64,000 bases of DNA from contig NZ_JYFC01000008.1 of NCBI RefSeq assembly GCF_000938265.1, positions 124,001 through 188,000 on the forward strand, given 5' to 3'. Positions 29,217 through 38,690 of this stretch are shown here, piece by piece; positions within the stretch are counted from its first letter, which is position 1, and the number at the start of each line of letters is the position of its first letter. The notes beneath the pieces were generated by a model. The model saw only the letters and a list, made by a program, of their open reading frames with translations, made no database searches and was not told the origin of the DNA. This stretch comes from Agreia bicolorata. Its GTDB lineage: Bacteria; Actinomycetota; Actinomycetes; Actinomycetales; Microbacteriaceae. Both the position numbers and the translations under genes were made by a program.

Positions 29217-30017
29217 TCAGCGGAGTGTGTAGAGCGCCACGGCGCTCGCAGAGGCCACGTTGAGGGAATCCACTCCGTGGCTCATCGGAATCGTCACCAC
29301 GGTGTCCGCGGCGGACAGCGCCTGTCGCGAGAGCCCGTCCCCTTCCGAGCCCAGCACGAGCGCGAGCTTGGACGGCACCTCGGCCGCGAACTCGTCGAGC
29401 GTGACCGCCTCGTCGGAGAGGGCGAGGGCGGCGATGTGGAATCCGGCGGCATGCAGAAGCGGAGCAGCCTCCGACCATTCGGGCAGCCGGGTCCACGGAA
29501 CCTGGAGCACCGTGCCCATGCTCACCCGTACGCTCCGCCGGTACAGCGGATCCGCGCACCGGGGGGAGATCAACACGGCGTCGGCACCGATGCCCGCGAC
29601 GGCACGGAAGATCGCGCCCACATTCGTGTGGTCGGTGATGTCCTCGAGTACGACGATCCGTCGCGCGCCCTCGATGACCTCGGCGACCGGTCGGAGCTCA
29701 GGCCTATGCATCGCGGCCAGTGCGCCCCGATGCAGGTTGTACCCCGTGAGCGACTCGAGAGTCGCTGCATCTCCGACGAAGACCGTCACATCGTCCCATT
29801 CCGCGAGCAGGGGCTCGATATCGTCGAGCCATTGTTCCTGCACGAGCACGGAGCGCGGTCGATGCCCCGCCGCGAGGGCGCGCGCGATGACCTTCGACGA
29901 CTCTGCGATGTACAGGCCTCCCGCGGGTTCGCTGAGACGCCTCAGAACCACATCGGTCAGCCGTGCGTAGTCGTCGAGTCCGGGGAGATCGAGACTGTCG
30001 ATCCGCACTGTCTTCAC
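29217..30017 (-). CDS. SpoU/TrmH family RNA 2'-O-methyltransferase
   Basis: 266-residue SPOUT methyltransferase, probably acting on tRNA or rRNA ribose. N-terminal substrate-binding part about 1-100; knot domain with VVLEDITDHTNVGAIFRA near 143 (motif 1 Asn and Arg), LVLGSEGDGLS near 220 (motif 2) and PMSHGVDSLNVASASAV near 240 (motif 3). GTG 30017 is chosen because GAGGAG stands 9 nt upstream. Which RNA position it modifies cannot be deduced. Confidence 0.9.
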   Translation of the reverse strand: MKTVRIDSLDLPGLDDYARLTDVVLRRLSEPAGGLYIAESSKVIARALAAGHRPRSVLVQEQWLDDIEPLLAEWDDVTVFVGDAATLESLTGYNLHRGALAAMHRPELRPVAEVIEGARRIVVLEDITDHTNVGAIFRAVAGIGADAVLISPRCADPLYRRSVRVSMGTVLQVPWTRLPEWSEAAPLLHAAGFHIAALALSDEAVTLDEFAAEVPSKLALVLGSEGDGLSRQALSAADTVVTIPMSHGVDSLNVASASAVALYTLR

Positions 30018-30164
30018 GTTCGGGCACTCCTCGTTCTTCCGTGTGCGGCTGATGACGCGATCGCGAGCGACCGGTCGGAAACAAAACCGCCCTCGGGACT
30101 GTTTAGACTTCGAAGAGTAACGCGAAGCGCCGGAGTCCACAGACTCGGGCGGCAGGAGGTGCAG

Positions 30165-31031
30165 ATGGTCCCGCTCGTCGAATCGAGCCCGAGAGCAGCA
30201 TCACCCGTCGAGATAGATGAGGCCGTGGCGGCCCTCGCAGGGCGAAGAATCGTCGTTCTGACGGGCGCAGGAATGAGCACGGACTCGGGCATCCCCGACT
30301 ATCGCGGCGAAGGCGCTCCGAAGCGCAACCCGATGACGTTCGATCAGTTTCTCGAGAGCCATGACTACCGCCGCAGGTACTGGGCAGGCAGCCACCTCGG
30401 CTGGAAGATGTTTCATGCGGCCCGCCCCAACGCCGGTCATCGCATCCTCGCCGAGCTCGAAGACGCGGGCGTGGTGTCCGGAGTCATCACCCAGAACGTC
30501 GATGGGCTGCACGCACGAGCCGGATCCACGCACCTCGTCGACCTGCACGGCTCGATGGATCGCGTGCTCTGCCTCAACTGCGGCCAGGCATTCGCACGGG
30601 CGAGCATTGCAGAGCGGATCTCCGCCGACAACCCCTGGCTCGACAGGCCGGATGCCATCACCCTGGCGCCCGACGGCGACGCTGACGTCACCGACTACTC
30701 GTCGTTCGTGGTGCCCGACTGCTCCGTCTGCCAGGGAATGCTGAAACCCGACGTCGTCTTCTTCGGCGAATTCATTCCGAACGAGCGATTCCAAGAGGCG
30801 TCCGCGCTTGTCGCCGGAGCTGAGGCGATGCTCATTGCGGGCTCATCGCTCGTGGTCAACTCAGGCATCAGGCTTCTGGAGCAGGCTCGTCGCCGTCGCC
30901 TGCCGATCGTCATCGTCAATCGAGGTGCGACGAAGGGCGATTCTCGTGCGACGGTCAAACTGGATGCCGGGGCCGCTGAGACCCTTGCCGAGCTGAGCCG
31001 GCATCTCCTCCCCGAGAAGAAGAACGCATGA
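30165..31031 (+). CDS. Sir2-family NAD-dependent protein deacetylase
   Basis: 288-residue sirtuin. Motifs: VVLTGAGMSTDSGIPDYRG near residue 29 (NAD binding), TQNVDGLHARAG near 110 and LHGS near 127 (catalytic His), CLNC and CSVC zinc pairs near 134 and 185, VVFFGEFIP near 195. It should remove lysine acyl groups using NAD. ATG 30165 is preceded by AGGAGG at six bases. The start of the next gene overlaps its stop (ATGA), so the pair is translationally coupled. Confidence 0.93.
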   Translation: MVPLVESSPRAASPVEIDEAVAALAGRRIVVLTGAGMSTDSGIPDYRGEGAPKRNPMTFDQFLESHDYRRRYWAGSHLGWKMFHAARPNAGHRILAELEDAGVVSGVITQNVDGLHARAGSTHLVDLHGSMDRVLCLNCGQAFARASIAERISADNPWLDRPDAITLAPDGDADVTDYSSFVVPDCSVCQGMLKPDVVFFGEFIPNERFQEASALVAGAEAMLIAGSSLVVNSGIRLLEQARRRRLPIVIVNRGATKGDSRATVKLDAGAAETLAELSRHLLPEKKNA

Positions 31032-31651
31032 CCGAGCTCGTTCTCGTGCGTCACGGTGAGACCGATTGGAACCTCGGGCGGCGTATCCAAGGCGGGACCG
31101 ACATCCCGATGAACGACACGGGTCGTGCGCAGGCGGAGGCCGCGGCCGAGCGGCTGGCCGACGAGGAGTGGCACGCGATCGTGACGAGCCCACTCGATCG
31201 AGCCCGGGAGACGGCCCGCATCATCGCCGAACGGCTCGGTCTCGGCGAGCTCCAGGTCGATGATCGTCTCGTCGAGCGCGCCTACGGTGAGGCAGAGGGC
31301 ATGGATGACGCGGCACTCGCGATACGGTTTCCCTCGATGGCGGGCGTACCGGGCATCGAGCGGCGCAGTGACGTGACCCGGCGGGTGCTTCCCTCGCTCG
31401 AGTCGATCGCCCTCGAGCATCCCGGGCAGCGGGTTCTCGTCGTGACCCACGGTGGCGTCATCAGTTCGCTTGTGCGCTATGTGACCGAGAAGGCCCTTCC
31501 CCCGGCCGAGGTGCGCATTCCGAACGGGTCAGATCACCGATTCCGTCACGTCGACGGAACGCTGGTTCTCGAGAGGTTCAACGGCCTCGCGGTCGAGCCG
31601 CCAGTTCGTCGAGAAGCTCCCATAACGTCGTCGCTGACGCCTTCCAGCTGA
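31028..31651 (+). CDS. Histidine phosphatase family protein (phosphoglycerate mutase-like)
   Basis: 207-residue member of the histidine phosphatase superfamily. LVRHGETDWN at the N-terminus carries the phospho-accepting His and Arg; SPLDRARETA near 58 and VTHGGVISS near 139 hold the second Arg/Glu and His. The broad-specificity phosphatase sense is likelier than true phosphoglycerate mutase. Coupled to the sirtuin by ATGA. Its last 74 bases overlap the 3' end of the convergent glycosyltransferase gene. Confidence 0.9.
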   Translation: MTELVLVRHGETDWNLGRRIQGGTDIPMNDTGRAQAEAAAERLADEEWHAIVTSPLDRARETARIIAERLGLGELQVDDRLVERAYGEAEGMDDAALAIRFPSMAGVPGIERRSDVTRRVLPSLESIALEHPGQRVLVVTHGGVISSLVRYVTEKALPPAEVRIPNGSDHRFRHVDGTLVLERFNGLAVEPPVRREAPITSSLTPSS

Positions 31652-32654
31652 ACTCCGCGGCCTGCACGACGCCGGCCTCCGACCGGCGCGTGAATTCGGC
31701 CGGGTCCTCGAGCGAGCGCACGCGCTCGGCCAGGCCCGCCGGGTCGTGAGCATCGAAGTAGAGACCCGCTTCGCCGCCGATCTCCGAGAATACGGGGATG
31801 TCGCTGACGACGATCGGTGTTCCCTGCGCCATCGATTCGACGAGAGGAATGCCGAAGCCCTCTTCCAAGGAGGCCGTCACGAGCGCCGTGGCGCTCCGCA
31901 GCACCGAGGTGTACTCGTCGTCGCTCGCTCCGTTGTGGAACACCAGCCGCGCGTTCGGTGCGATCGCCTCGAGTCGCCGCCTGTCGGCATCCGATACCCG
32001 GCTCATGAGGTGCAGCTCGTAGCCGTCGAGCAGGCCTGCTGCCGCCACGAGCGTCTCGACGTTCTTGTAGGGCATAAAGGAACCCATGTAGACCAGGTGT
32101 CGGTTGCGGCTCGAGGCTGGTACGGGCGACGAGACGGCACCATCCGCCGCGTTTCTGACGACGGTGACCGGCTTGCGGGTGAGCTTGTTGCGGGCGATGA
32201 GATCGCGCGTGGTCTTCGACACGGTGACCACCGCATCTGCACGTGAGAGCAGGTAGCGCTGCGGCCACCAGGAGAGGTGATAAGCGCGCCACAGGAGCCG
32301 AATGGGCCAGGCGAGATCGCGGGGCGGCGTGGGATTCGAGTAATAGATGAGATCGTGCACCGTGAGGGCGAGCGCATAGCGGCGGCCGAACGATCCCATC
32401 GTCTGCATCGGAGAAAAGACGACGTCGGGCTTCAGGGTGTTTACCTGCAGCGCCACCAGCGGCTCGCGCACGCTGGTGGGAGAACTCGCGAGGTGCCACG
32501 GCAGATCAGGGAGCATCTCGAGTTGGCGGACGTCGCTGATCAGCATCACGAGCTCGTGTTCTTCGGCCAGCGCGCTGACGAGCCCCGCGGTGTAGCGGCT
32601 GATTCCGTCGTGTCGACCGATGCGGGTGTAGCGGCAGTCGACGACGACCCTCAT
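31578..32654 (-). CDS. GT4-family glycosyltransferase
   Basis: 358-residue retaining glycosyltransferase, GT-B fold. N-terminal Rossmann half begins MRVVVDCRYTRIGRHDGISRY; donor-binding C-terminal half shows VYMGSFMPYKNVE near 191 and the EX7E-type segment EEGFGIPLVESMAQGTPIVVSD near 275. It likely adds a sugar to a lipid or polysaccharide precursor; sugar and acceptor are unknown. Its start overlaps the stop of the upstream alpha/beta hydrolase by four bases. Convergent overlap of 74 bp with the histidine phosphatase. Confidence 0.88.
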   Translation of the reverse strand: MRVVVDCRYTRIGRHDGISRYTAGLVSALAEEHELVMLISDVRQLEMLPDLPWHLASSPTSVREPLVALQVNTLKPDVVFSPMQTMGSFGRRYALALTVHDLIYYSNPTPPRDLAWPIRLLWRAYHLSWWPQRYLLSRADAVVTVSKTTRDLIARNKLTRKPVTVVRNAADGAVSSPVPASSRNRHLVYMGSFMPYKNVETLVAAAGLLDGYELHLMSRVSDADRRRLEAIAPNARLVFHNGASDDEYTSVLRSATALVTASLEEGFGIPLVESMAQGTPIVVSDIPVFSEIGGEAGLYFDAHDPAGLAERVRSLEDPAEFTRRSEAGVVQAAEFSWKASATTLWELLDELAARPRGR

Positions 32655-33550
32655 TCGCCGCTCGATTCGTCGCGCAGAAATTCGTCGATCGCTTCAGCCG
32701 CCTGCTTGGGCATCTCGTAGTGCACCAGGTGGCCGACGTCGCCCAGGACCACGAGCCGCGAATCAGCGATTTTCTCGGTCAGTCGATGCTGGGCCTCGAC
32801 GGGGGTGATGTCATCGCGGTCGGCGGCGATGAGCAGCGTGCGTGTCGTGTTCTCGGCCGCGTATTCGGAGACGTCGTGAGAGATCGAGGCCTTGAAGGCG
32901 TCGAGAACGACCTGCCGGTTAGAGAAGGCGCCGAAGTAGAGATCGTGCTGATTGTGGATCCATCGGCGCAGAGACCGTGACCGGGTCTTCGCCATCGTGA
33001 CACTCATGATGCGGGTGACGATCGGTGCTTTGAGCACGGCGAATCCGAGACGCTCCGGCATCTTCGCGGGTGCCCAGTAGTAGAACACGGCCAGGCGGGT
33101 GAGGATGCCGCGGGGGCCGGACAGCGCCGGTGCGGCGATGGGATTGACAAGAACGATGTCGTCGACCTCGAGACCCCGTGCCAGCGCGGCGGACACGATG
33201 ATCGAGCCGAAGGAATGGCCGAGCACGACCGTTCGCCCCGGTCCGCGCACACGATCGACGAGTTCGAGAAGCCAGGCCGAATAGCCGTCGATGTCGTGGT
33301 CGGCATCGAGGGGCGTAGACACGCCGAATCCCGGAAGATCGGCCAGAACTGTGCGGTACTGGGGCAGGTGGGCGACAACCGGCTCGAGGCCGTGATGGTC
33401 TCCGCGGAAGCCGTGAACCAACACGATCGTGGTGTCGGCGTCGCGGGGGCCGTAGACCCAGAGTTCCGTCGTACTTCCGGCGAGTTCTTCGGTGCGTCGC
33501 TCGAGCGGGATGGCGTCGAGTCGAGCTGCGTAGGGCGAGGGAACAATCAT
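32651..33550 (-). CDS. Alpha/beta hydrolase
   Basis: 299-residue alpha/beta-hydrolase fold protein. HGFRGDHHG near residue 44 forms the oxyanion loop, GHSFGS near 101 is the nucleophile elbow with Ser, the acid lies in IAADRDDITPVEAQ near 240, and the His in GDVGHLVHYE near 272. Substrate unknown; it is coupled to the GT4 glycosyltransferase downstream, so a role in processing a lipid or glycoconjugate is possible. Start ATG 33550; divergent from treS. Confidence 0.87.
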   Translation of the reverse strand: MIVPSPYAARLDAIPLERRTEELAGSTTELWVYGPRDADTTIVLVHGFRGDHHGLEPVVAHLPQYRTVLADLPGFGVSTPLDADHDIDGYSAWLLELVDRVRGPGRTVVLGHSFGSIIVSAALARGLEVDDIVLVNPIAAPALSGPRGILTRLAVFYYWAPAKMPERLGFAVLKAPIVTRIMSVTMAKTRSRSLRRWIHNQHDLYFGAFSNRQVVLDAFKASISHDVSEYAAENTTRTLLIAADRDDITPVEAQHRLTEKIADSRLVVLGDVGHLVHYEMPKQAAEAIDEFLRDESSGE

Positions 33551-33586
33551 CGTGATCCAGTGTAAGTGCACGCCTAGACTGGGCTG

Positions 33587-33631
33587 ATGCAGCGCGGCGA
33601 TACGCCCGATACGCGCCCTCGGAAGGACTAG
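33587..33631 (+). CDS. Possible leaderless 14-aa leader peptide upstream of treS
   Basis: ATG 33587 begins six bases after TAGACT (33575-33580), the same spacing seen before leaderless genes in this window. The frame runs 14 codons (MQRGDTPDTRPRKD) and stops at TAG 33629-33631, three bases before the treS GTG. The treS ribosome-binding site GGAAGGA lies within the final codons, so ribosomes translating the peptide would cover it, giving coupling. Purely sequence-based; no family is known. Confidence 0.45.
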   Translation: MQRGDTPDTRPRKD

Positions 33632-33634
33632 TAC

Positions 33635-35353
<1,719 letters not shown>

Positions 35354-35404
35354 TCCCCAGGTGGCGCCAGGGTAGCGTCCGAGGTGGCCGGTAGAGTTCG
35401 GGTT

Positions 35405-36178
35405 GTGACAGATTCAGTGCAGCCCGAATTGTTCAGCCTCTCAGACGATGCTGTCCTCATCGCAGATCCGGCCGAGGTCGAGGCAGCGGTGCCGGCACCG
35501 TGGTGGCACCGCCTCGCCGTCTTCGATCTCGAGACCACCGGCATCGACGTGCAGACGAGCCGTATCGTCACGGCGAACGTGAGCGTCATCGGCGTCGACG
35601 GGCATCCAGTGTCTCGTCTCGATTGGCTCGCGAACCCCGGCGTCGAGATTCCCGAGCAGGCCACGGCCGTGCACGGTGTCACCACCGAGAAGGCCATCGC
35701 CGACGGTCGACCCGCCGCGCTGGTAGTGTTCGAGATCGTCGAAGCGCTCCGGGCACTCCTCACCGATGGTGTGCCTCTTGTCATCTATAACGCGCCCTAC
35801 GACCTCACCCTGCTGCACCACGAAGCGATGCGTTACGGCATCGACCCACTCGAGCTTCCGGGCCCCATCGTCGATCCCCTTGTCATCGACAAGGCCGTCG
35901 ATCGCTATCGCAAGGGCAAGCGCACCCTCGAAGCCGCGGCAGTGGTCTACGGCGTCGAGCTGCTCGACGCTCACGATGCCGGTGCCGACGCCATCGCAGC
36001 AGGTCGGGTCGCTCAGGCTCTCGCTCAGAAGCACGATGCGGTGTCGGCTCTCGCCGTACACGAACTGCACAACAAGCAGGTGGACTGGTTCCGAGAGCAG
36101 GCCGAGAGCTTCCAGGAGTACATGCGGCGAACGCGCGACCCCGAGTTCACCGCCAGAACAGCCTGGCCGGTCGGCTGA
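35405..36178 (+). CDS. DEDDh 3'-5' exonuclease (DnaQ/epsilon-like)
   Basis: 257-residue exonuclease. Exo I FDLETTGIDV near residue 40, HGVTTEKAI near 92, Exo II NAPYDLTLLHHEA near 127, Exo III HDAGADA near 190 (His and Asp). No polymerase, BRCT or UvrC domain. It could proofread or trim RNA/DNA; the exact role is not defined. GTG 35405 is favoured because TAGAGT (35392-35397) precedes it by seven bases, as in other leaderless genes here. A strong terminator follows. Confidence 0.88.
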   Translation: MTDSVQPELFSLSDDAVLIADPAEVEAAVPAPWWHRLAVFDLETTGIDVQTSRIVTANVSVIGVDGHPVSRLDWLANPGVEIPEQATAVHGVTTEKAIADGRPAALVVFEIVEALRALLTDGVPLVIYNAPYDLTLLHHEAMRYGIDPLELPGPIVDPLVIDKAVDRYRKGKRTLEAAAVVYGVELLDAHDAGADAIAAGRVAQALAQKHDAVSALAVHELHNKQVDWFREQAESFQEYMRRTRDPEFTARTAWPVG

Positions 36179-36190
36179 TCGCGCACTGCT

Positions 36191-36213
36191 TTCGTCTCGA
36201 CAAGCTCGACGAA
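36191..36213. repeat. REP-like intergenic element with TTCGTC/GACGAA arms
   Basis: TTCGTC at 36191 and GACGAA ending at 36213 flank a TCGACAAGCTC core. Short repeats with a CGACAAGCTC-type core are recalled from intergenic regions of many actinobacteria and other genomes; only one intergenic copy is visible here. Confidence 0.35.
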
Positions 36214-36221
36214 CGGGAGCG

Positions 36222-36272
36222 AGCACAGAAGAAGGGCCGGAAGCGAATCGCTTCCGGCCCTTCTTCTGTGCT
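36222..36272. terminator. Bidirectional terminator hairpin between exonuclease and rpmE2
   Basis: A 51-nt nearly perfect palindrome: 25-base arms starting AGCACAGAAGAAGG and ending CCTTCTTCTGTGCT around one central base. It separates the convergent stops at 36178 and 36283, with T-rich 3' arms in both orientations, so it can serve both genes. Confidence 0.8.
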
Positions 36273-36282
36273 GAGCGGAGTA

Positions 36283-36534
36283 CTACGCGCCGAAGCCCTT
36301 GTAGCGGCTGTTGAACTTCTCGACGCGTCCGGCGGAGTCCATGATGCGCTGCTTGCCCGTGTAGAACGGGTGCGACTCGGACGAGATCTCGACGTCGATG
36401 ACCGGGTAGGTGTTTCCGTCTTCCCACTCGATGGTCTTCGAGCTGCCGACCGTGGAACGGGTCAGGAAGGTCGCGCCGGAGGCGAGATCGCGGAAGACAA
36501 CCGGAGCGTAGTTCGGGTGGATGTCTGTCTTCAT
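36283..36534 (-). CDS. rpmE2: 50S ribosomal protein L31 type B (zinc-free form)
   Basis: 83-residue L31. The starting [14 protein letters not shown] and HPFYTGKQR near 54 are diagnostic. There is no cysteine, so the CxxC zinc pair of type A is missing: this is the C-minus paralogue, in many bacteria used under zinc limitation to release zinc from ribosomes. AAAGGA stands six bases before ATG 36534. I looked for a Zur-like palindrome upstream (36535-36658) and saw no convincing one. Confidence 0.95.
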   Translation of the reverse strand: MKTDIHPNYAPVVFRDLASGATFLTRSTVGSSKTIEWEDGNTYPVIDVEISSESHPFYTGKQRIMDSAGRVEKFNSRYKGFGA

Positions 36535-36658
36535 GGGGTTTCCTTTGGATACGAGTGATGCGAAAAAGTCTGTTCGGCCTGGCACGCACGCGGCATACAG
36601 CAGCGTCGACCGGACCAGCGGTCAACTCTATCAGAAAAGTGCCGTGTTCGACGGAGCG

Positions 36659-37441
36659 TCAGGCAGCGCGGGCCGAGTAGCGGCCGTCGGTCTCCGTCAG
36701 CGTGATAGGGAGACCGAAGGTGGCCTCCAGGTTCTCTGCCGTGAGCACCTCGGCGAGGGGGCCTGCGGCCACGATGCGGCCGTCCGAAACGAGCAGCGCG
36801 TTGGTGAACCCTCGGGGAATCTCCTCGACGTGGTGCGTGACCATGACGATGGCCGGTGACTCGGAGGAACTGGCGTATCCCCCGAGCAACTGCAGCAGTT
36901 CTTCGCGCGCACCCAGGTCGAGGCTCGCCGCCGGCTCGTCGAGGAGAAGAAGTTCTGGATCGGTCATGACTGAACGCGCAATCTGCACGCGCTTCTGCTC
37001 GCCATCGCTCAACGAACCGAAGAGTCGGTTCTCGAGGTGATCGAGCTTCCACTCCGCGAGAACACGGTGCGCACGTCGGAGGTCGACGTCTTCGTAGTCC
37101 TCGTTCCACCGGCCCGTCACCGAGTAGGCCGCCGTCAGAACGACGTTGAGCACGGTCTCATCTGCCGGAAACCGCCGTGCCATCGCGCTCGACGCGAACC
37201 CGACCCGGGGGCGCAGCTCGAACACGTCGACCTGGCCCAGCTTTCCGTCGAGCACCGTGGCGACGCCGCTCGACGGATGGCTCATTGCCGCCGCGATCTG
37301 GAGGAGGGTCGTCTTGCCCGCCCCGTTCGGTCCGAGGATGACCCACCGTTCGTCGCCCTCGACCGTCCAGTCGAGGTTCGAGAGAATGGGATTCGCGTCT
37401 CGCACTACGGACACGTCGGACAGCTGGAGTACCACGGGCAT
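36659..37441 (-). CDS. ABC transporter ATP-binding protein
   Basis: 260-residue single ABC ATPase domain. Walker A LGPNGAGKTTLL near residue 36, Q-loop region near 80, signature LSDGEQKR near 145 and Walker B LLLLDEPAASLD near 165, HH switch near 203. No permease gene is adjacent, so the partner is unknown or absent; the ModF/YhaQ-like group includes such orphans. Start ATG 37441 is six bases after TAAGCT (37453-37448) with no ribosome-binding site, so likely leaderless. Confidence 0.88.
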   Translation of the reverse strand: MPVVLQLSDVSVVRDANPILSNLDWTVEGDERWVILGPNGAGKTTLLQIAAAMSHPSSGVATVLDGKLGQVDVFELRPRVGFASSAMARRFPADETVLNVVLTAAYSVTGRWNEDYEDVDLRRAHRVLAEWKLDHLENRLFGSLSDGEQKRVQIARSVMTDPELLLLDEPAASLDLGAREELLQLLGGYASSSESPAIVMVTHHVEEIPRGFTNALLVSDGRIVAAGPLAEVLTAENLEATFGLPITLTETDGRYSARAA

Positions 37442-37461
37442 GGCTCTAGCTTAACCGGTGA

Positions 37462-38643
37462 TCAGAGCAGGGAGCGGTAGATCCGCTCCGTCTCGACGGC
37501 GATTTGGGCCCAGCTGAACGTGCTCTCCGCCCGCAGCCTGCCGGCGCGCCCCATCGAGCGCGCCCGTTCGGGGTCGTCGAGCACTCGGGTGAGAGCTGCG
37601 GCGAGATCTGCCACGAATCGATCGGGATCGACGGGCGTTCCTGTGCCGTCCTGCAACTGATCGATCGGCACGAGGATGCCCGTGACGCCGTCATCGACGA
37701 CCTCGGGAATTCCTCCCGTGGCCGTTCCCACGACCGGTAGGCCGCACGCCATGGCTTCGAGATTGACGATGCCGAGAGGCTCGTACACGGAGGGGCATAC
37801 GAAGACCGTCGCGCTCGACAGCACAACAGACAGAGTGCGCGTGTCGAGCAGCCGGTCGATCCACACGATGCCGGATCGCGTCTTCTGCAACTCCCGCACG
37901 CCGGCGGAGACCTCTTCGAGGATCTCGGGAGTGTCCGGGGCCCCGGCACACAGTACGACCTGCACGTCCGGCGACAGCTTCTCGATCGCACGAAGCAGGT
38001 AGGGCAGACCCTTCTGGCGGGTGATGCGCCCGACGAAGACCACGGTGGGTCGGGTCGGGTCGATGCCCAACTCCGCGAGCACATCGTCATCGCTCTCGGG
38101 GTGCCACTTCTCGAGATCGATGCCGTTGTAGACCACGCTGACGCGCTCCGGGTCAAGAGAGGGATAGCTACGCAGGATGTCGCGGCGCATGCCGTGGCTG
38201 ACGGCGATGACGGCGTCCGCGCTCTCGAACGACGTCTTCTCGATCCAGCTTGAGAGGCGGTATCCCCCGCCGAGCTGCTCGGCCTTCCACGGCCGCAGCG
38301 GCTCGAGGGAATGAGCCGTCACGACGTGCGGGATGCCATGAAGTCGCGCCGCGATCTGACCGGCGGCGTTCGCGTACCAGGTGTGCGAATGCACCACGTC
38401 GGCCCCGGCGACATCGTTGGCGATCTCGAGGTCGGTGCCGAGCGTCTTGAGGGCGGGATTCGCGTCGGCGAGCTCGACCGGAGTCGAATACGAGAACACG
38501 CCTGCCTCGTTCCTCGGCTCGCCGAAAGCCCTGACGACCACGTCGATGCTGCCGCGCAGCGCCTTGACGAGTTCGGCGACATGCACCCCCGCTCCGCCAT
38601 AGACCTCGGGTGGATACTCTCGGGATATCACGTCTACTCGCAC
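37462..38643 (-). CDS. glgA: Glycogen synthase GlgA / maltose-1-phosphate synthase GlgM
   Basis: 393-residue GT4 glucosyltransferase using ADP-glucose. VDVISREYPPEVYGGAGVHV opens the N-terminal half (the KxGG-like donor site is EVYGGAG); VGRITRQKGLPYLL near 207 and PLGIVNLEAMACGLPVVGT near 300 belong to the donor-binding half. The length and divergent pairing with glgC mirror Rv1212c/Rv1213 of Mycobacterium, whose enzyme forms maltose-1-phosphate (GlgM). GTG 38643 lies seven bases after TACGTT. The two activities cannot be separated by motifs alone. Confidence 0.9.
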   Translation of the reverse strand: MRVDVISREYPPEVYGGAGVHVAELVKALRGSIDVVVRAFGEPRNEAGVFSYSTPVELADANPALKTLGTDLEIANDVAGADVVHSHTWYANAAGQIAARLHGIPHVVTAHSLEPLRPWKAEQLGGGYRLSSWIEKTSFESADAVIAVSHGMRRDILRSYPSLDPERVSVVYNGIDLEKWHPESDDDVLAELGIDPTRPTVVFVGRITRQKGLPYLLRAIEKLSPDVQVVLCAGAPDTPEILEEVSAGVRELQKTRSGIVWIDRLLDTRTLSVVLSSATVFVCPSVYEPLGIVNLEAMACGLPVVGTATGGIPEVVDDGVTGILVPIDQLQDGTGTPVDPDRFVADLAAALTRVLDDPERARSMGRAGRLRAESTFSWAQIAVETERIYRSLL

Positions 38644-38690
38644 AGCTATGAACGTAGTACAGTCCTCCGCCGAGGCTCTACTGTTAGTGC
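38644..38690. promoter_or_regulatory. Divergent leaderless promoters for glgA and glgC
   Basis: The two start codons are only 47 bp apart. TACGTT (minus, 38656-38651) stands seven bases before glgA GTG and TACTGT (plus, 38679-38684) six bases before glgC ATG. Neither gene has a Shine-Dalgarno. Their -35 regions must overlap, so a single regulator or RNA polymerase could exclude the other. Confidence 0.5.

Noticed and set aside
36535-36658. Zur box upstream of the zinc-free L31
   Set aside because: No palindrome resembling the actinobacterial Zur site was found; only a TTGACC with an unclear -10.
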